A stretch of DNA of 60,525 nt from Bacteroidota bacterium (GTDB taxonomy: Bacteria > Bacteroidota > Bacteroidia > Chitinophagales > Saprospiraceae), in the NCBI GenBank assembly GCA_963169325.1, contig CAUJEY010000100.1, positions 1 through 60,525 of the forward strand, in the 5' to 3' direction. The position numbers and the translations under genes were made by a program. The notes under the pieces are model-generated. The model was not told the origin of the DNA, ran no database searches, and worked only from the letters and a program-made list of their open reading frames with translations. Position 1 is the first letter of the stretch. The number at the start of each line of letters is the position of its first letter. This document shows positions 9,211-17,366 of this stretch, in pieces.

Positions 9211-9297
9211 TGTAAAAGTCAAAATGTAAAAGGGCCGGGCGAGCGCCCCTTTTACATTTTACATTTTGACTTTTACATTTTGACTTTACATTTTGCC
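9211..9297. repeat. Fold-back heptamer array between convergent genes
   Basis: Three plus-sense units (TGTAAAA, GTCAAAA, TGTAAAA) at 9211-9231, a GC-rich hairpin core (GGGC...GCCC) at 9232-9249, then seven complementary units (TTTTACA, TTTTGAC, with one 6-nt unit TTTACA) to 9297. The array runs into hemC: the hemC stop codon and last two codons (KM) are made of array words. It may act as a bidirectional transcription end. Confidence 0.88.
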
Positions 9298-10176
9298 TTT
9301 CCTCAGCCTTTCCACTATTTTTTCTGCCAATCCAAAACTGGTGCTTTGTGAAATTTGTGCCTGTATTAGTTCGCCCTCCAGTTCGCAGGCGGCAAACACG
9401 TGGTAATTGCCCGAGGCATCCCGGGAGGCATGCACCCCGAGTGGCAGTTGGCAGCCGCCGTCCATCAACTGGAGCGCCCGGCGTTCCACATTGGTGACGG
9501 CCGAAATTTCCGGATGATGCAATTGTTTCAGGATTCGGCGGGTGGGCAGGTCGTCGCGATGCGTTTGCCAGGCCAAAACGCCCTGGGCCGGGGCGGGCAC
9601 GAATTCGCGGGGGTTGAGTTCCACGACTTCCAATCCGGACAGGCCCAATCCCAGGCGGCCCACGCCGGCGGCGGCCAGAAAAATGGCGTCGTACTCCCCG
9701 CGGTGGAGTTTTTCCAACCGGGTGGGCACGTTGCCGCGCAGGTCTTTTAATTCCACATCGGGCCGGTAATGGTGCATTTGCGCTTTACGCCGCGCCGCCG
9801 AGGTGCCCACTATGGCGCCGGGTTTTAGTTTAAATATTTGTCCGGGCGTCACCGCTTCCGGGCGAATCAGGAGCAGGTCCGCCGGGTTGTCGCGATACGA
9901 CACAGCGGTGATGACCAATCCTTCCAGCTGGCTGGTCGGCAGGTCTTTCATGGAATGAACGGCCAGGTCCACCTCGCCGCGAAGGAGGGCGTCTTCTATT
10001 TCTTTGGTAAAAAAACCCTTGCCCTCCATTTTGTCGAAACTCAGGTGCTGCACGAGGTCGCCTTTGGTCTTGATAATGACCAGTTCGCTCTCTACGCCGA
10101 TACGGCGGAGTTCAGCCTGGGTGAATTCGGCCTGCCAAAGGGCCAGTTTACTACCGCGGGTACCTATCCTAAGCAT
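9286..10176 (-). CDS. hemC: Hydroxymethylbilane synthase (porphobilinogen deaminase)
   Basis: 296 residues, close to the usual 300-315. The enzyme joins four porphobilinogen units into hydroxymethylbilane in haem synthesis, in the cytoplasm. Visible signatures: MLRIGTRGSKLALWQA at the start, VDLAVHSMKDLPT (catalytic Asp region), GTSAARRKAQ and LRGNVPTRL (substrate-binding arginines), FVPAPAQGVLAWQ, and MDGGCQLPLG with the Cys at about residue 242 that holds the dipyrromethane cofactor. No other haem gene is adjacent. It lies downstream of bshA on the same strand with a 105-nt gap filled by heptamers. Its last codons are contributed by the repeat array on its 3' side. Confidence 0.97.
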   Translation of the reverse strand: MLRIGTRGSKLALWQAEFTQAELRRIGVESELVIIKTKGDLVQHLSFDKMEGKGFFTKEIEDALLRGEVDLAVHSMKDLPTSQLEGLVITAVSYRDNPADLLLIRPEAVTPGQIFKLKPGAIVGTSAARRKAQMHHYRPDVELKDLRGNVPTRLEKLHRGEYDAIFLAAAGVGRLGLGLSGLEVVELNPREFVPAPAQGVLAWQTHRDDLPTRRILKQLHHPEISAVTNVERRALQLMDGGCQLPLGVHASRDASGNYHVFAACELEGELIQAQISQSTSFGLAEKIVERLRKGKM

Positions 10177-10182
10177 TAGATT

Positions 10183-10283
10183 AGTTTGAAGTTTGAAGTT
10201 CGAAGTTTGAAGTTCGAAGTTTGGAGTTCGAAGTTTGGAGTTCGAGGTTTGAACTTCGAACTTTAAACTTCAAACTTCAAACT
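10183..10283. repeat. Fourteen-unit heptamer fold-back array between bshA and hemC
   Basis: Fourteen uninterrupted 7-nt units fill the gap: ten of the AGTTTGA/AGTTCGA/AGTTTGG type (10183-10252) followed by four of the complementary ACTTCAA/ACTTCGA type (10253-10280) and a partial unit that overlaps the bshA stop codon (10282-10284). It starts 7 nt from the hemC start. The two halves can pair into a long hairpin in the bshA-hemC transcript. The word returns at 14137-14164. Confidence 0.93.
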
Positions 10284-11424
10284 ACTCCACTTTAACCACA
10301 CTTCGCTCCAACACTTCCTCATAGTATCTTTCATAATCCGGGAGGATTTTGTGCAAGTCGAAACGTTTGGCCTGGGTGAGGGCATTTTGCCGGAATTGCT
10401 GGAGCATTTCGTCGTTTTGCAGGAGTTGTATGGCGTAGCCGGCCATTTCGTCGGTTTTTCCGGGATCGCTGAGAAAACCAGTGACGCCGTGAATATTCAC
10501 CTCGGGCAAGCCGCCGCTGTTGGAAGAGATGACGGGCACTTCGCAGGCCATGGCTTCCAGGGCCGAGAGGCCGAAACTTTCGCTTTCGGAAGGGATCAGA
10601 AACAGGTCGCAGATGGCCAGCAATTCCTCGATAGGGTCTTGTTTGCCAAGGAAACGTACGTCATCGCAGATACCCAGTTGGCGCGACAGGCGCTCGCTGT
10701 TTTGCCGCTCCGGGCCGTCGCCGATCATCAGGAGTTTGGACGGCACCTGATCGTGTACTTTTTTGAAAATATGGATGACGTCTTCCACCCGTTTTACCTT
10801 GCGAAAATTGGACGTATGGGCTAAAATACGTTCGCCGTTGGGCGCCAGGATTTTTTTAAAATGGTCTTTATCCACTTTTCTAAAGCGCTCAAAATCAATA
10901 AAATTATAAATCACCCGGATATCCCGCTCGATGTTGAACAACCGTTGGGTGTCCTTTTTCAGGCTTTCCGAAACGGCCGTTACGCCGTCGCTTTTATTGA
11001 TGCTGAACTCCACTACCGGTGCAAATGCGCGGTTGTTGCCCACCAGGGTGATGTCGGTGCCGTGCAGGGTAGTGATTACCGGGACGTAGCGGCCCTGGCT
11101 GAGCAGGATTTTTTTGGCCATGTAAGCCACCGCGGCATGCGGGATGGCGTAGTGTACATGGAGCAAATCGATATTATGATATTGCACCACATCCACGATA
11201 CTGGACGTGAGTGCCGTATCGTACGGCGGATACTCGAACAGGGGGTAATCCTCATTGTCCACTTCGTGGTAAAATACGTTTTCGTGGAAATGGGCCAGCC
11301 GCACCGGACGGCGGTAGGTGATAAAATGTACTTCGTGGCCTTTGCGGGCCAGGCCGAGGCCCAGTTCGGTGGCAATTACACCGGAACCGCCATAGGTTGG
11401 GTAACAAACGATACCAATTTTCAT
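10282..11424 (-). CDS. bshA: N-acetyl-alpha-D-glucosaminyl L-malate synthase BshA (bacillithiol)
   Basis: 380 residues, the usual length. GT4-family glycosyltransferase that joins UDP-GlcNAc and L-malate, the first step of bacillithiol synthesis. Signatures: MKIGIVCYPTYGGSGVIATELG, HVHYAIPHAAVAYMAK, VITTLHGTDITLVG, FSINKSDGVTAVSESLK, VIYNFID, MIGDGPER and ESESFGLSALEAMACEVPVISSNSGGLPE (nucleotide-sugar binding). The combination is characteristic of BshA rather than a generic GT4. Likely first gene of a bshA-hemC unit. A sequence CACTTTTG, similar to the -7 box of the small RNAs at 38-39 kb, lies upstream on the minus strand at 11567-11574. Confidence 0.95.
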   Translation of the reverse strand: MKIGIVCYPTYGGSGVIATELGLGLARKGHEVHFITYRRPVRLAHFHENVFYHEVDNEDYPLFEYPPYDTALTSSIVDVVQYHNIDLLHVHYAIPHAAVAYMAKKILLSQGRYVPVITTLHGTDITLVGNNRAFAPVVEFSINKSDGVTAVSESLKKDTQRLFNIERDIRVIYNFIDFERFRKVDKDHFKKILAPNGERILAHTSNFRKVKRVEDVIHIFKKVHDQVPSKLLMIGDGPERQNSERLSRQLGICDDVRFLGKQDPIEELLAICDLFLIPSESESFGLSALEAMACEVPVISSNSGGLPEVNIHGVTGFLSDPGKTDEMAGYAIQLLQNDEMLQQFRQNALTQAKRFDLHKILPDYERYYEEVLERSVVKVE

Positions 11425-11596
11425 GGAGACTTTCCTGCTGATGATGCACCGTTCAGGTATTCAGACGTGGCGTATATTTTCCATGCCTGCGTACCCCCGC
11501 GGTGTGTATTGTTTTCTTTGTCGGTTGAATAAACAACGAAAATCGGGAATGGGTCGAAAATTCCGACAAAAGTGCAGAAAATTACCCGCAAGGCGT

Positions 11597-12445
11597 CTAT
11601 TTCACATGGACTGTATATGTTTTTTCAAAAACGCGGAGCGTATCGTTATGCCTGTTGCGTGTCTCAATACGGATAAACAATGGTTGGGCGCCGGCTTTAT
11701 CAAAGGAAGTAGTAAATTCAGCATATCCGTTTTTAATTGGGGCTTCTTTTGCGTTCATGAATACTTTCGTGTTGCGTAGGCGCAAATAGAGGTGCGAATA
11801 AGTGCTGAGAAAGCCGGTCATAATAAGCGCCTCATTAGCTGTGGGGCATATTATTTCCGGTTGTAAAAAGAGAGAATATTTGTCGATCATTCCACAAAAG
11901 GAAATTTGTTGCATCAGGTAATTCAAAACCTTCCATCTGGCGAGATGGATATTTATCTGCAAGTCACTGCGGAGTGTGGTTTGTTGAGTACCCCCTGCAT
12001 CTGACAGAAAACGCATCAAATCTAGTTTGCCGGACCGCATCAAAGATGCACGGAACTGCGCGCTTAATTCCGGATCAAAATCCACACAGGCGCTCAATGA
12101 ATCGGACAGGATAGATAAATATTGCGCTGCCGTTTCAGCAGGTAATTGCGCATTATTCAGCACTTGTATTACGCTGTCGCAAAATATATCCATCTGGGTA
12201 GTCTTACTCCAAAATGCCTGATTAAGACTGTTATTATAAGCGTCTGTTATTCGGCGCACATAAACCAGTTGAATTTCGCTGGCTTCTTCCAGTCTCTCCC
12301 GGGCTAATAAGTGGGTCTCTTTAATAGTATGAAACAGATGGTCTTCGCCATCCCGACGAAGGTCCTGCCAGACGAAATAACCGAGTACGGCGAGGGCCAA
12401 CACGTGCAGGCAATGCACTATTAAGGTTCGGATTCGGGTATTCAT
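11597..12445 (-). CDS. Unknown single-span envelope protein (second of a pair)
   Basis: 282 residues. One N-terminal transmembrane helix (about 8-26: LIVHCLHVLALAVLGYFVW), then a mostly helical periplasmic region (30-200) and a short beta-rich end (VFMNAKEAPIKNGYAEFTTSFDKAGAQPLFIRIETRN). I do not recognise a family. Its layout matches that of the gene before it, from which it is separated by 2 nt, so the two are translated together and probably form a complex. The order helix, helical region, beta domain recalls the N-terminal half of GldM/PorM of the type IX motor; this is inference. Confidence 0.7.
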   Translation of the reverse strand: MNTRIRTLIVHCLHVLALAVLGYFVWQDLRRDGEDHLFHTIKETHLLARERLEEASEIQLVYVRRITDAYNNSLNQAFWSKTTQMDIFCDSVIQVLNNAQLPAETAAQYLSILSDSLSACVDFDPELSAQFRASLMRSGKLDLMRFLSDAGGTQQTTLRSDLQINIHLARWKVLNYLMQQISFCGMIDKYSLFLQPEIICPTANEALIMTGFLSTYSHLYLRLRNTKVFMNAKEAPIKNGYAEFTTSFDKAGAQPLFIRIETRNRHNDTLRVFEKTYTVHVK

Positions 12446-12447
12446 GG

Positions 12448-13329
12448 CTATTGAACGGTTATTTTAAAGTCTTTCAGGTAGGTCCTGATTTCTTGGGTTA
12501 GCGGGTATAATACTTGTACTTTGACTCGCCGGGTGTGTACGCCGGGGTTTGGAAAACGTTCCTGGTATTGCACTAATCCCGCAGTAGCGTGGTATTCCCG
12601 GCCATCGATGAAGTACCGGACGTTTTCAGCATATTTGGAATAGCCGCGGAGGTATATCTTTCCCGAAAAGGGTTTGCCGGCCTCCGCGCAGTTTTCGACT
12701 TCCAAAACGGGGAAATAATCATCAAAGCGAATATCGTACTTTTCCATCTTTCCCAAGATATCGCCCAACACAAGTCGCAGGGCCAGTTCCGTTTTCCAGA
12801 TTTGGTCATCCAGGTATAATTTGGTTTGTGCGTCGCGGGCATTTTTGAAAAACCCTGCCATACCCGGTGTTTCCATCCCGGCTGCCGGCTGATAAAGCAG
12901 CGCCGTGAGGTCGGCGGTGGCGCTGGAATCCTGGCTGGAAAATGTGAGCAGGGAATCCGCCAATTGCCGCAGTGTATTGGCTAATTGGTTTAGTTCCATG
13001 CGGTGTATGGCATTTCGTTTCGCCTGTATTGCCCGTATCTTATTTTGGCAGGTATCGGTTTGTTTCCTGGCGGCTAATGCCTGTCTCCACAATGTTTCAT
13101 TTCCATTCGTCCGGTAAGTTTCGACGTTTTTCTGCACTTCATTGAGGAACCATCCATTCACCCGTTGGGTGACTTTTAACCCCAAGGCATTGGTGTTTTC
13201 TAAAACCGGCGCTATTTCGTCATAATGATCCGTGTAACGGTCATACGCCATGTAGCCGGCCAACGGTAGGATCAGCAGCCAGTAAAACAGGAAAATACCT
13301 TTCTTTTGAAAAATGGGCGGGAGCGGCAT
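12448..13329 (-). CDS. Unknown single-span envelope protein (first of a pair, GldM-like layout)
   Basis: 293 residues. One transmembrane helix near the N-terminus (about 11-27: IFLFYWLLILPLAGYMA), a helical region (30-195) and a beta-sandwich-like end (FPVLEVENCAEAGKPFSGKI, VRYFIDGREYHATAGLVQYQ, NPGVHTRRVKVQVLYP). The end resembles the first beta domain of GldM-type proteins (a raised-chain domain with a short 'x-NG-x' turn), but the full GldM has about 500 residues and its helix carries a conserved Glu that I do not see. A truncated or paralogous GldM-like subunit is one reading; a generic envelope protein the other. Confidence 0.65.
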   Translation of the reverse strand: MPLPPIFQKKGIFLFYWLLILPLAGYMAYDRYTDHYDEIAPVLENTNALGLKVTQRVNGWFLNEVQKNVETYRTNGNETLWRQALAARKQTDTCQNKIRAIQAKRNAIHRMELNQLANTLRQLADSLLTFSSQDSSATADLTALLYQPAAGMETPGMAGFFKNARDAQTKLYLDDQIWKTELALRLVLGDILGKMEKYDIRFDDYFPVLEVENCAEAGKPFSGKIYLRGYSKYAENVRYFIDGREYHATAGLVQYQERFPNPGVHTRRVKVQVLYPLTQEIRTYLKDFKITVQ

Positions 13330-13387
13330 CGGGCAGGCGTTTTATGCCGGATAAAACGCCCTTGTGCGGTCGCTATTGCATTAAACT

Positions 13388-14011
13388 CTAATGCTTCTTC
13401 TCTCCCTTAAAATTACGTTCCCCGGCGTCTACTGCCAGTTCCAAATGATTTTCCGGCGGCGGAATCGGGCAATTATACCCGTCGCTGTAGGCGCACCAGG
13501 GGTTGTAACATTTGTTGAAATCGAGCATCAGCGTACCGTCGGCCGTGATGTCGCCGGCATGCAGGTCGAAATAGCGCCCGCCGCCGTACGTGCTGTCGCC
13601 GTTGGTGTGGTCTTTGAACGGCAGAAACAGGTGGTCTTTATACGCCTCTTGTTGGATCAGGGTCAGGTTTTGGTACACCGACAATTCGTACGGTTTTCCC
13701 GAAACCTCGAATCGCAACACGCCGTATTTCACATACCGCCGGGTAATGCCGCTGTAAGTGGGCAGATCAAAGGGCTGCGCATCGGGTGTGCGTTCGAACC
13801 GGGTGGCCACGCGCCAGGCGGGATCGGCGGCAAAAAAATCCAGAAAAGCCGTGTCGGGGGCTTTCAGCGGCGAACGCGGCTCGGTCAGAAATTCCTGTTT
13901 GTAGTGCTCGCGGTGACCGGCGATTTCGGCCGTGAAAGCGGAGTCGGGATTCTGGGCAGCTATCCAGGTATTGGCCAGGAGACCGATTAGCGACAAGATG
14001 TACCGGATCAT
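13388..14011 (-). CDS. DUF1684 secreted protein
   Basis: 207 residues with signal peptide MIRYILSLIGLLANTWIAAQ. The family signature is clear: FLPFKDHTNGDSTYGGGRYFDLHAG, LDFNKCYNPWCAYSDGYNCPIPPPENHLELAVDAGERNF, with conserved Asn/Tyr/Cys residues around CAY...CP. Biochemical function of DUF1684 is not established. The gene lies between the unknown envelope pair and the ABC permease, all on the minus strand; the 155-nt gap upstream is filled with two kinds of word repeat. Confidence 0.9.
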   Translation of the reverse strand: MIRYILSLIGLLANTWIAAQNPDSAFTAEIAGHREHYKQEFLTEPRSPLKAPDTAFLDFFAADPAWRVATRFERTPDAQPFDLPTYSGITRRYVKYGVLRFEVSGKPYELSVYQNLTLIQQEAYKDHLFLPFKDHTNGDSTYGGGRYFDLHAGDITADGTLMLDFNKCYNPWCAYSDGYNCPIPPPENHLELAVDAGERNFKGEKKH

Positions 14012-14043
14012 TTGAATTGTGATGGTGTTTTTTAAAAAATTTG

Positions 14044-14113
14044 GACAGGATCGACAGGATTTGCAGGATTTTTATTTCGAAAAACTGATCCTGCAAACCC
14101 TGTCGATCCTGTC
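14044..14113. repeat. Fold-back 9-mer array (GACAGGATT word)
   Basis: Left arm 14044-14070 consists of three 9-mers (GACAGGATC, GACAGGATT, TGCAGGATT); right arm 14087-14113 is their reverse complement with 2 mismatches in 27. The loop is 16 nt. Same word as 553-579. Confidence 0.9.
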
Positions 14114-14136
14114 TAATTTATGCGTTCCGGATGGCT

Positions 14137-14164
14137 CGAACTTCAAACTCCAAACTTCGAACTT
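14137..14164. repeat. Four heptamers (CGAACTT word)
   Basis: Units CGAACTT, CAAACTC, CAAACTT, CGAACTT end 2 nt before the stop codon of the ABC permease (14167-14169). The same word forms the large array between bshA and hemC. Confidence 0.85.
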
Positions 14165-14166
14165 AC

Positions 14167-15396
14167 TTATTCCCTCCGGATAGCCTCCACGGGGTCCAGT
14201 TTAGAAGCTTTCATCGCCGGGTAGGTGCCAAAGATAATGCCCACCAAAATGGCGATGACCGAAATGGTAAAAAAGGTATTCCAGGTGTAGGCCGCGTCGA
14301 AGGGCAGGTCGGTCAGCGCTTTGATAATCGGGATGATTGCCATGGTGGCGAGTACACCGATAGCCAAGCCCAGGAAGCTGCCGAATGCCGACACGGTGAT
14401 GGATTCGGCCAGAAAAAGCCGCAGGATATCGCGGCGATTGGCGCCCACGGCCTTGCGGATGCCGATTTCCGAGGTGCGTTCGTTGACGGAGATCAGCAGG
14501 ACGTTCATCACGCCGATACCGCCCACCAGGATGGAGATGCCGACGATGAGGCCCATGACGATGCGAAACAACATGAATCCCTTGGCCGCTTGCTCTACCT
14601 GAATGTCGTTGGTGAAAATTTCAAAATCAGCGTATTGCGGGCCGAAACGGCTTTTCAGGCGCTCTTGAACCAGTGTTTTTAGTCCGGGCAGGGTTTCTAC
14701 CGTGGCGGCTTCGATGAAGCAGGTCGGCGGCTCCTCCCGCAGTTCCTCCGGAGTAAGTAGGGTGACCGGCAGGAAGGCTTGCGGCGTATGGCGTTCATCG
14801 GTTGTTTTGATCACCCCGGCAATGACGAGTGAACGGTTGCCAAAACGCAACGTTTTGCCGATCAGTTCACCGTATCGCTCGTGTTTGAGCGCCTGTTTGG
14901 CCAGGTCCTGATTCACGACGATTACCGGTTTCCGTTCGGTTACTTCAGCGGCGCCCCATTTTTGTCCGGCGGCGAGTTCTATTTTTTCGCTCAGGTTATC
15001 CGTTTGTGCATGCAGGAGCGCGCCGATCGTATCGGTATTACCTTCTACCATCACCGCTCCGGCCATCCGGGTACCGAGCGCCGATTTGAGCATATTGGGA
15101 AGCCCTGCCGTTAGTTCGCTGTAGGTTGCATAGTCGAGCAAGGCAAAGCTGTCTTTTTTCAAACTGATTGCACCCACTTGCCGGCGTTCCACCGTGCGGA
15201 TCATGATGGTATTCAGGCTGGTAGACTCCGTAATCTGGTCTTTTGCAAATTTTTCCAGTCCGTCGATGAAGGACAGAATAGACACCAGGGCCGCGACGCC
15301 GATGACGATGCCCAGTACCGAGAGCATCGTGTGAAACAGGTTGGAGCGGATGTTTTGGATGGCGAGCGCGAAGGAAAGGATTGTTTTTTTCAACAT
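14167..15396 (-). CDS. MacB-like ABC transporter permease (FtsX family)
   Basis: 409 residues. Starts with an inner-membrane anchor segment (LKKTILSFALAIQNIRSNLFHTMLSVLGIVIGVAALVSILSF), a periplasmic MacB core domain (about 45-270), and three further helices (IVMGLIVGISILVGGIGVMNVLL, FGSFLGLAIGVLATMAIIPI, FTISVIAILVGIIFGTYPAMKASKLDPVEAIRRE). The end PVEAIRRE is the standard FtsX/MacB cytoplasmic motif. No ATPase or membrane-fusion gene lies beside it in this window, so its partner subunits are elsewhere or upstream partners were separated. It follows the methyltransferase gene with a 4-nt gap. Confidence 0.9.
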   Translation of the reverse strand: MLKKTILSFALAIQNIRSNLFHTMLSVLGIVIGVAALVSILSFIDGLEKFAKDQITESTSLNTIMIRTVERRQVGAISLKKDSFALLDYATYSELTAGLPNMLKSALGTRMAGAVMVEGNTDTIGALLHAQTDNLSEKIELAAGQKWGAAEVTERKPVIVVNQDLAKQALKHERYGELIGKTLRFGNRSLVIAGVIKTTDERHTPQAFLPVTLLTPEELREEPPTCFIEAATVETLPGLKTLVQERLKSRFGPQYADFEIFTNDIQVEQAAKGFMLFRIVMGLIVGISILVGGIGVMNVLLISVNERTSEIGIRKAVGANRRDILRLFLAESITVSAFGSFLGLAIGVLATMAIIPIIKALTDLPFDAAYTWNTFFTISVIAILVGIIFGTYPAMKASKLDPVEAIRRE

Positions 15397-15400
15397 CGTT

Positions 15401-16594
15401 TTACAACAGTTTTTCTAAATAATGCTCCCGGATACCAAATCCCGCTTTCAGCGCCGCCACCTTTTTCAGTGCCTCCTCCCGCCGTCCGCCGTCCACCGCC
15501 CGCCGTCCACCGTCCACCGTCTCCCGTCCACCGTCCACTGCCGTGATCATCACATTTTTAGCCGTATGTTCGGTGGAAATAAATTCGAATACGTTGGTTT
15601 TGTATCCGTTGGCTTCGAGCAGCAGCGCCCGTATACCGTCGGTCACGATTTCGGCTTGTCGTTCTTCGAGGATGCCGTGGCGGAGGATCGGCGCCAGTTC
15701 GTTGTGGGTTTCCATGTCGCGGCGGACTTGCTTGTGGCAGCAGGGCGCTACGATCACGATGCCCGCCCGGGCATGGATACCTTTGGCTAAGGCCAGGTCG
15801 GTGGCGGTATCGCAGGCATGCAGGGCGATCAACAGGTCGAGGCGTTCGGGCTGGAAGTCGTTAATATCGTTGGCGATGAATTGTAAGCCGGCGAAACCCG
15901 CTTTTTGGGCTATTTTATTGCAAAAATCTACTAAATTTTGCCGCAACTCAATGCCGGTAACGCTCGGGCTGAGTCCTGGCCGGCGGCTCAAAAAGTCATA
16001 AAGGGCAAACGTGAGGTATCCTTTGCCGCTGCCCATGTCGGCTATTTGGGCATTCGGCGGCAGGGGGTGGTCCCGCAGCAGGCTATCTACTATTTCGAGG
16101 AACTTGTTAATCTGTTTCCATTTGTCTTGTGCGGTGGACAACACTTCCCCTTTGGCGTTGGTAATACCCAAGTCGTGCAGCCAGGGGGCGGCAGGGTCGA
16201 GCAGGCGGTGTTTTTCGCGGTCGTGACGGGTATCGGCGGGTTCGGTTTGGGTGGGCTTTTTGGCAGAAAGGGTGGCCTTGCCGTTTTTCGCGAAGGAAAG
16301 GGTGACGTCCTGTTCGGTTGTAAACAGATCGGCATTCAAAAACAGGGCGCCGAGCAGTTGTTCCAATTGTTGTTTTGCTTCTGCCAGGGTGAAATTTTTT
16401 ACCTCGTCGCGGGTTTTATAGCGATACGTGAAGGCAATGCGCGGCCCGGCTTTGAGTGCCACGGGACGCAGGTAAATATTTTTCAAACCTTCCGGTGCGG
16501 TGGGCACGGGTTTGCTGAGGGTACATTTAAGAAATTGACCGGAAGAAAAAGCCGTTTCGAAAATGTCCGGAAAACGCTGAATAACAGGCTCCAA
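15401..16594 (-). CDS. Class I SAM-dependent methyltransferase with an in-frame heptamer insert
   Basis: 397 residues. An N-terminal domain (1-150) precedes the Rossmann methyltransferase core: motif I IADMGSGKGYLTFAL, LIALHACDTATDLAL, then VIVAPCCHKQVRRDM. The PCCHK motif points to the Methyltransf_32-type group; substrate unknown (RNA or protein). Between the core and the C-terminal helix lies a seven-residue-period repeat (VDGGRET, VDGGRRA, VDGGRRE) encoded by eight heptamers at 15483-15538. The reading frame continues normally after it to ALKKVAALKAGFGIREHYLEKLL, so the insert is tolerated. The downstream permease starts 4 nt after the stop, suggesting co-transcription. Confidence 0.85.
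   Translation of the reverse strand: MEPVIQRFPDIFETAFSSGQFLKCTLSKPVPTAPEGLKNIYLRPVALKAGPRIAFTYRYKTRDEVKNFTLAEAKQQLEQLLGALFLNADLFTTEQDVTLSFAKNGKATLSAKKPTQTEPADTRHDREKHRLLDPAAPWLHDLGITNAKGEVLSTAQDKWKQINKFLEIVDSLLRDHPLPPNAQIADMGSGKGYLTFALYDFLSRRPGLSPSVTGIELRQNLVDFCNKIAQKAGFAGLQFIANDINDFQPERLDLLIALHACDTATDLALAKGIHARAGIVIVAPCCHKQVRRDMETHNELAPILRHGILEERQAEIVTDGIRALLLEANGYKTNVFEFISTEHTAKNVMITAVDGGRETVDGGRRAVDGGRREEALKKVAALKAGFGIREHYLEKLL
15483..15538. repeat. Eight heptamers inside the methyltransferase coding region
   Basis: Eight 7-nt units in phase on the plus strand, five CGTCCAC and three variants (CGTCTCC, CGCCCGC, CGTCCGC). The array is part of the open frame and encodes the VDGGR repeat near the carboxyl end of the methyltransferase. 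Confidence 0.93.
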
Positions 16595-16615
16595 ACTTAA
16601 AACTTAGGATGAATA

Positions 16616-16680
16616 AATGACCAATGACGCAATGACAATAATGACCAATGACGTAATGACAATAATGACGCAATGTCAAC
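16616..16680. repeat. AATGAC word array with 24-bp higher-order period
   Basis: Words AATGACC, AATGACGC and AATGACAAT (7+8+9 = 24 nt) occur twice in order (16616-16639 and 16640-16663, one difference) and start a third time. The array lies between the methyltransferase start and the small membrane-protein gene. The AATGAC word also builds the decamer array at 31131-31180. Confidence 0.88.
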
Positions 16681-16697
16681 AACAACCAAAACTCCCC

Positions 16698-17120
16698 TTA
16701 CATCCGCGCGCTCCGGCCGAGTTTGGCGGCGCGGCGGCGCAGTTCGTCTTCAATGGTGCGGAGGGTAAATTCCAGTTCGCCGCGGCTCTCAAATTTGATT
16801 TTTAAAATCCATGCGCCCACCAGAAAACCTAGCAGCGAAAGTATCATGACGCCGAATGCCAGGCGCGCCAGAATGCCTTCCCCGGCCCAGGCGGAAAACC
16901 CGCCTAACAGCAACCAGCCTGCGGCGGTAGCGCCGATCAGCAAATTGAACCGCCGCCAGCGATCGAACCGCGCCAGACGCCAATGCATCCGGTCGCGCAA
17001 TTCGACCAAATGCTCAGCACCGAAGTCCTCCGGGCCCAATTCGGCCAGCAGACGGAAGTCGTCGTTGCCTTCGCGTTCCAGGCGTTCGAGGGAGGATTCG
17101 TTAGATTTGCGGAAAAACAT
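16698..17120 (-). CDS. Small two-helix membrane protein, unknown
   Basis: 140 residues. A charged, helical N-terminus (SLERLEREGNDDFRLLAELGPEDFGAEHLVELRDRMHWRLARFDRWRRFNL) is followed by two transmembrane helices (LLIGATAAGWLLLGGFSAW and LARLAFGVMILSLLGFLVGAWIL) and a basic C-terminal helix. No family is recognised. Same strand as the methyltransferase and permease, but separated from the methyltransferase by a 103-nt repeat-filled gap. Confidence 0.65.
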   Translation of the reverse strand: MFFRKSNESSLERLEREGNDDFRLLAELGPEDFGAEHLVELRDRMHWRLARFDRWRRFNLLIGATAAGWLLLGGFSAWAGEGILARLAFGVMILSLLGFLVGAWILKIKFESRGELEFTLRTIEDELRRRAAKLGRSARM

Positions 17121-17366
17121 GATACGTAACAGGCGCTTGTGTTTATTTCATATAAACGAAAAACCGGTTCAAAAGGTTGGTACGCAGAATGAAGAATCAG
17201 GGTTGCGTTTTCAATACAAAAATTGATTACGCAAAATAAATCTGTTTTTCTGACGAATCTCAAACAAAAGGCCTTTTTTGTTGAAAAAAGTCGGGTTTCC
17301 ATCACTTACAACCAATATTTTTTCAAGTATGCTACATTTGGCTTTCGAAAAAACGACTTTTCGTTT

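Noticed and set aside
10183-10283. CRISPR array
   Set aside because: Units are contiguous 7-mers with no spacers, and no cas gene is in the window.
14167-15396. LolC/LolE lipoprotein-release permease
   Set aside because: The layout with one helix, large MacB core and three C-terminal helices ending in PVEAIRRE fits MacB-type permeases, and no lol partner is adjacent.
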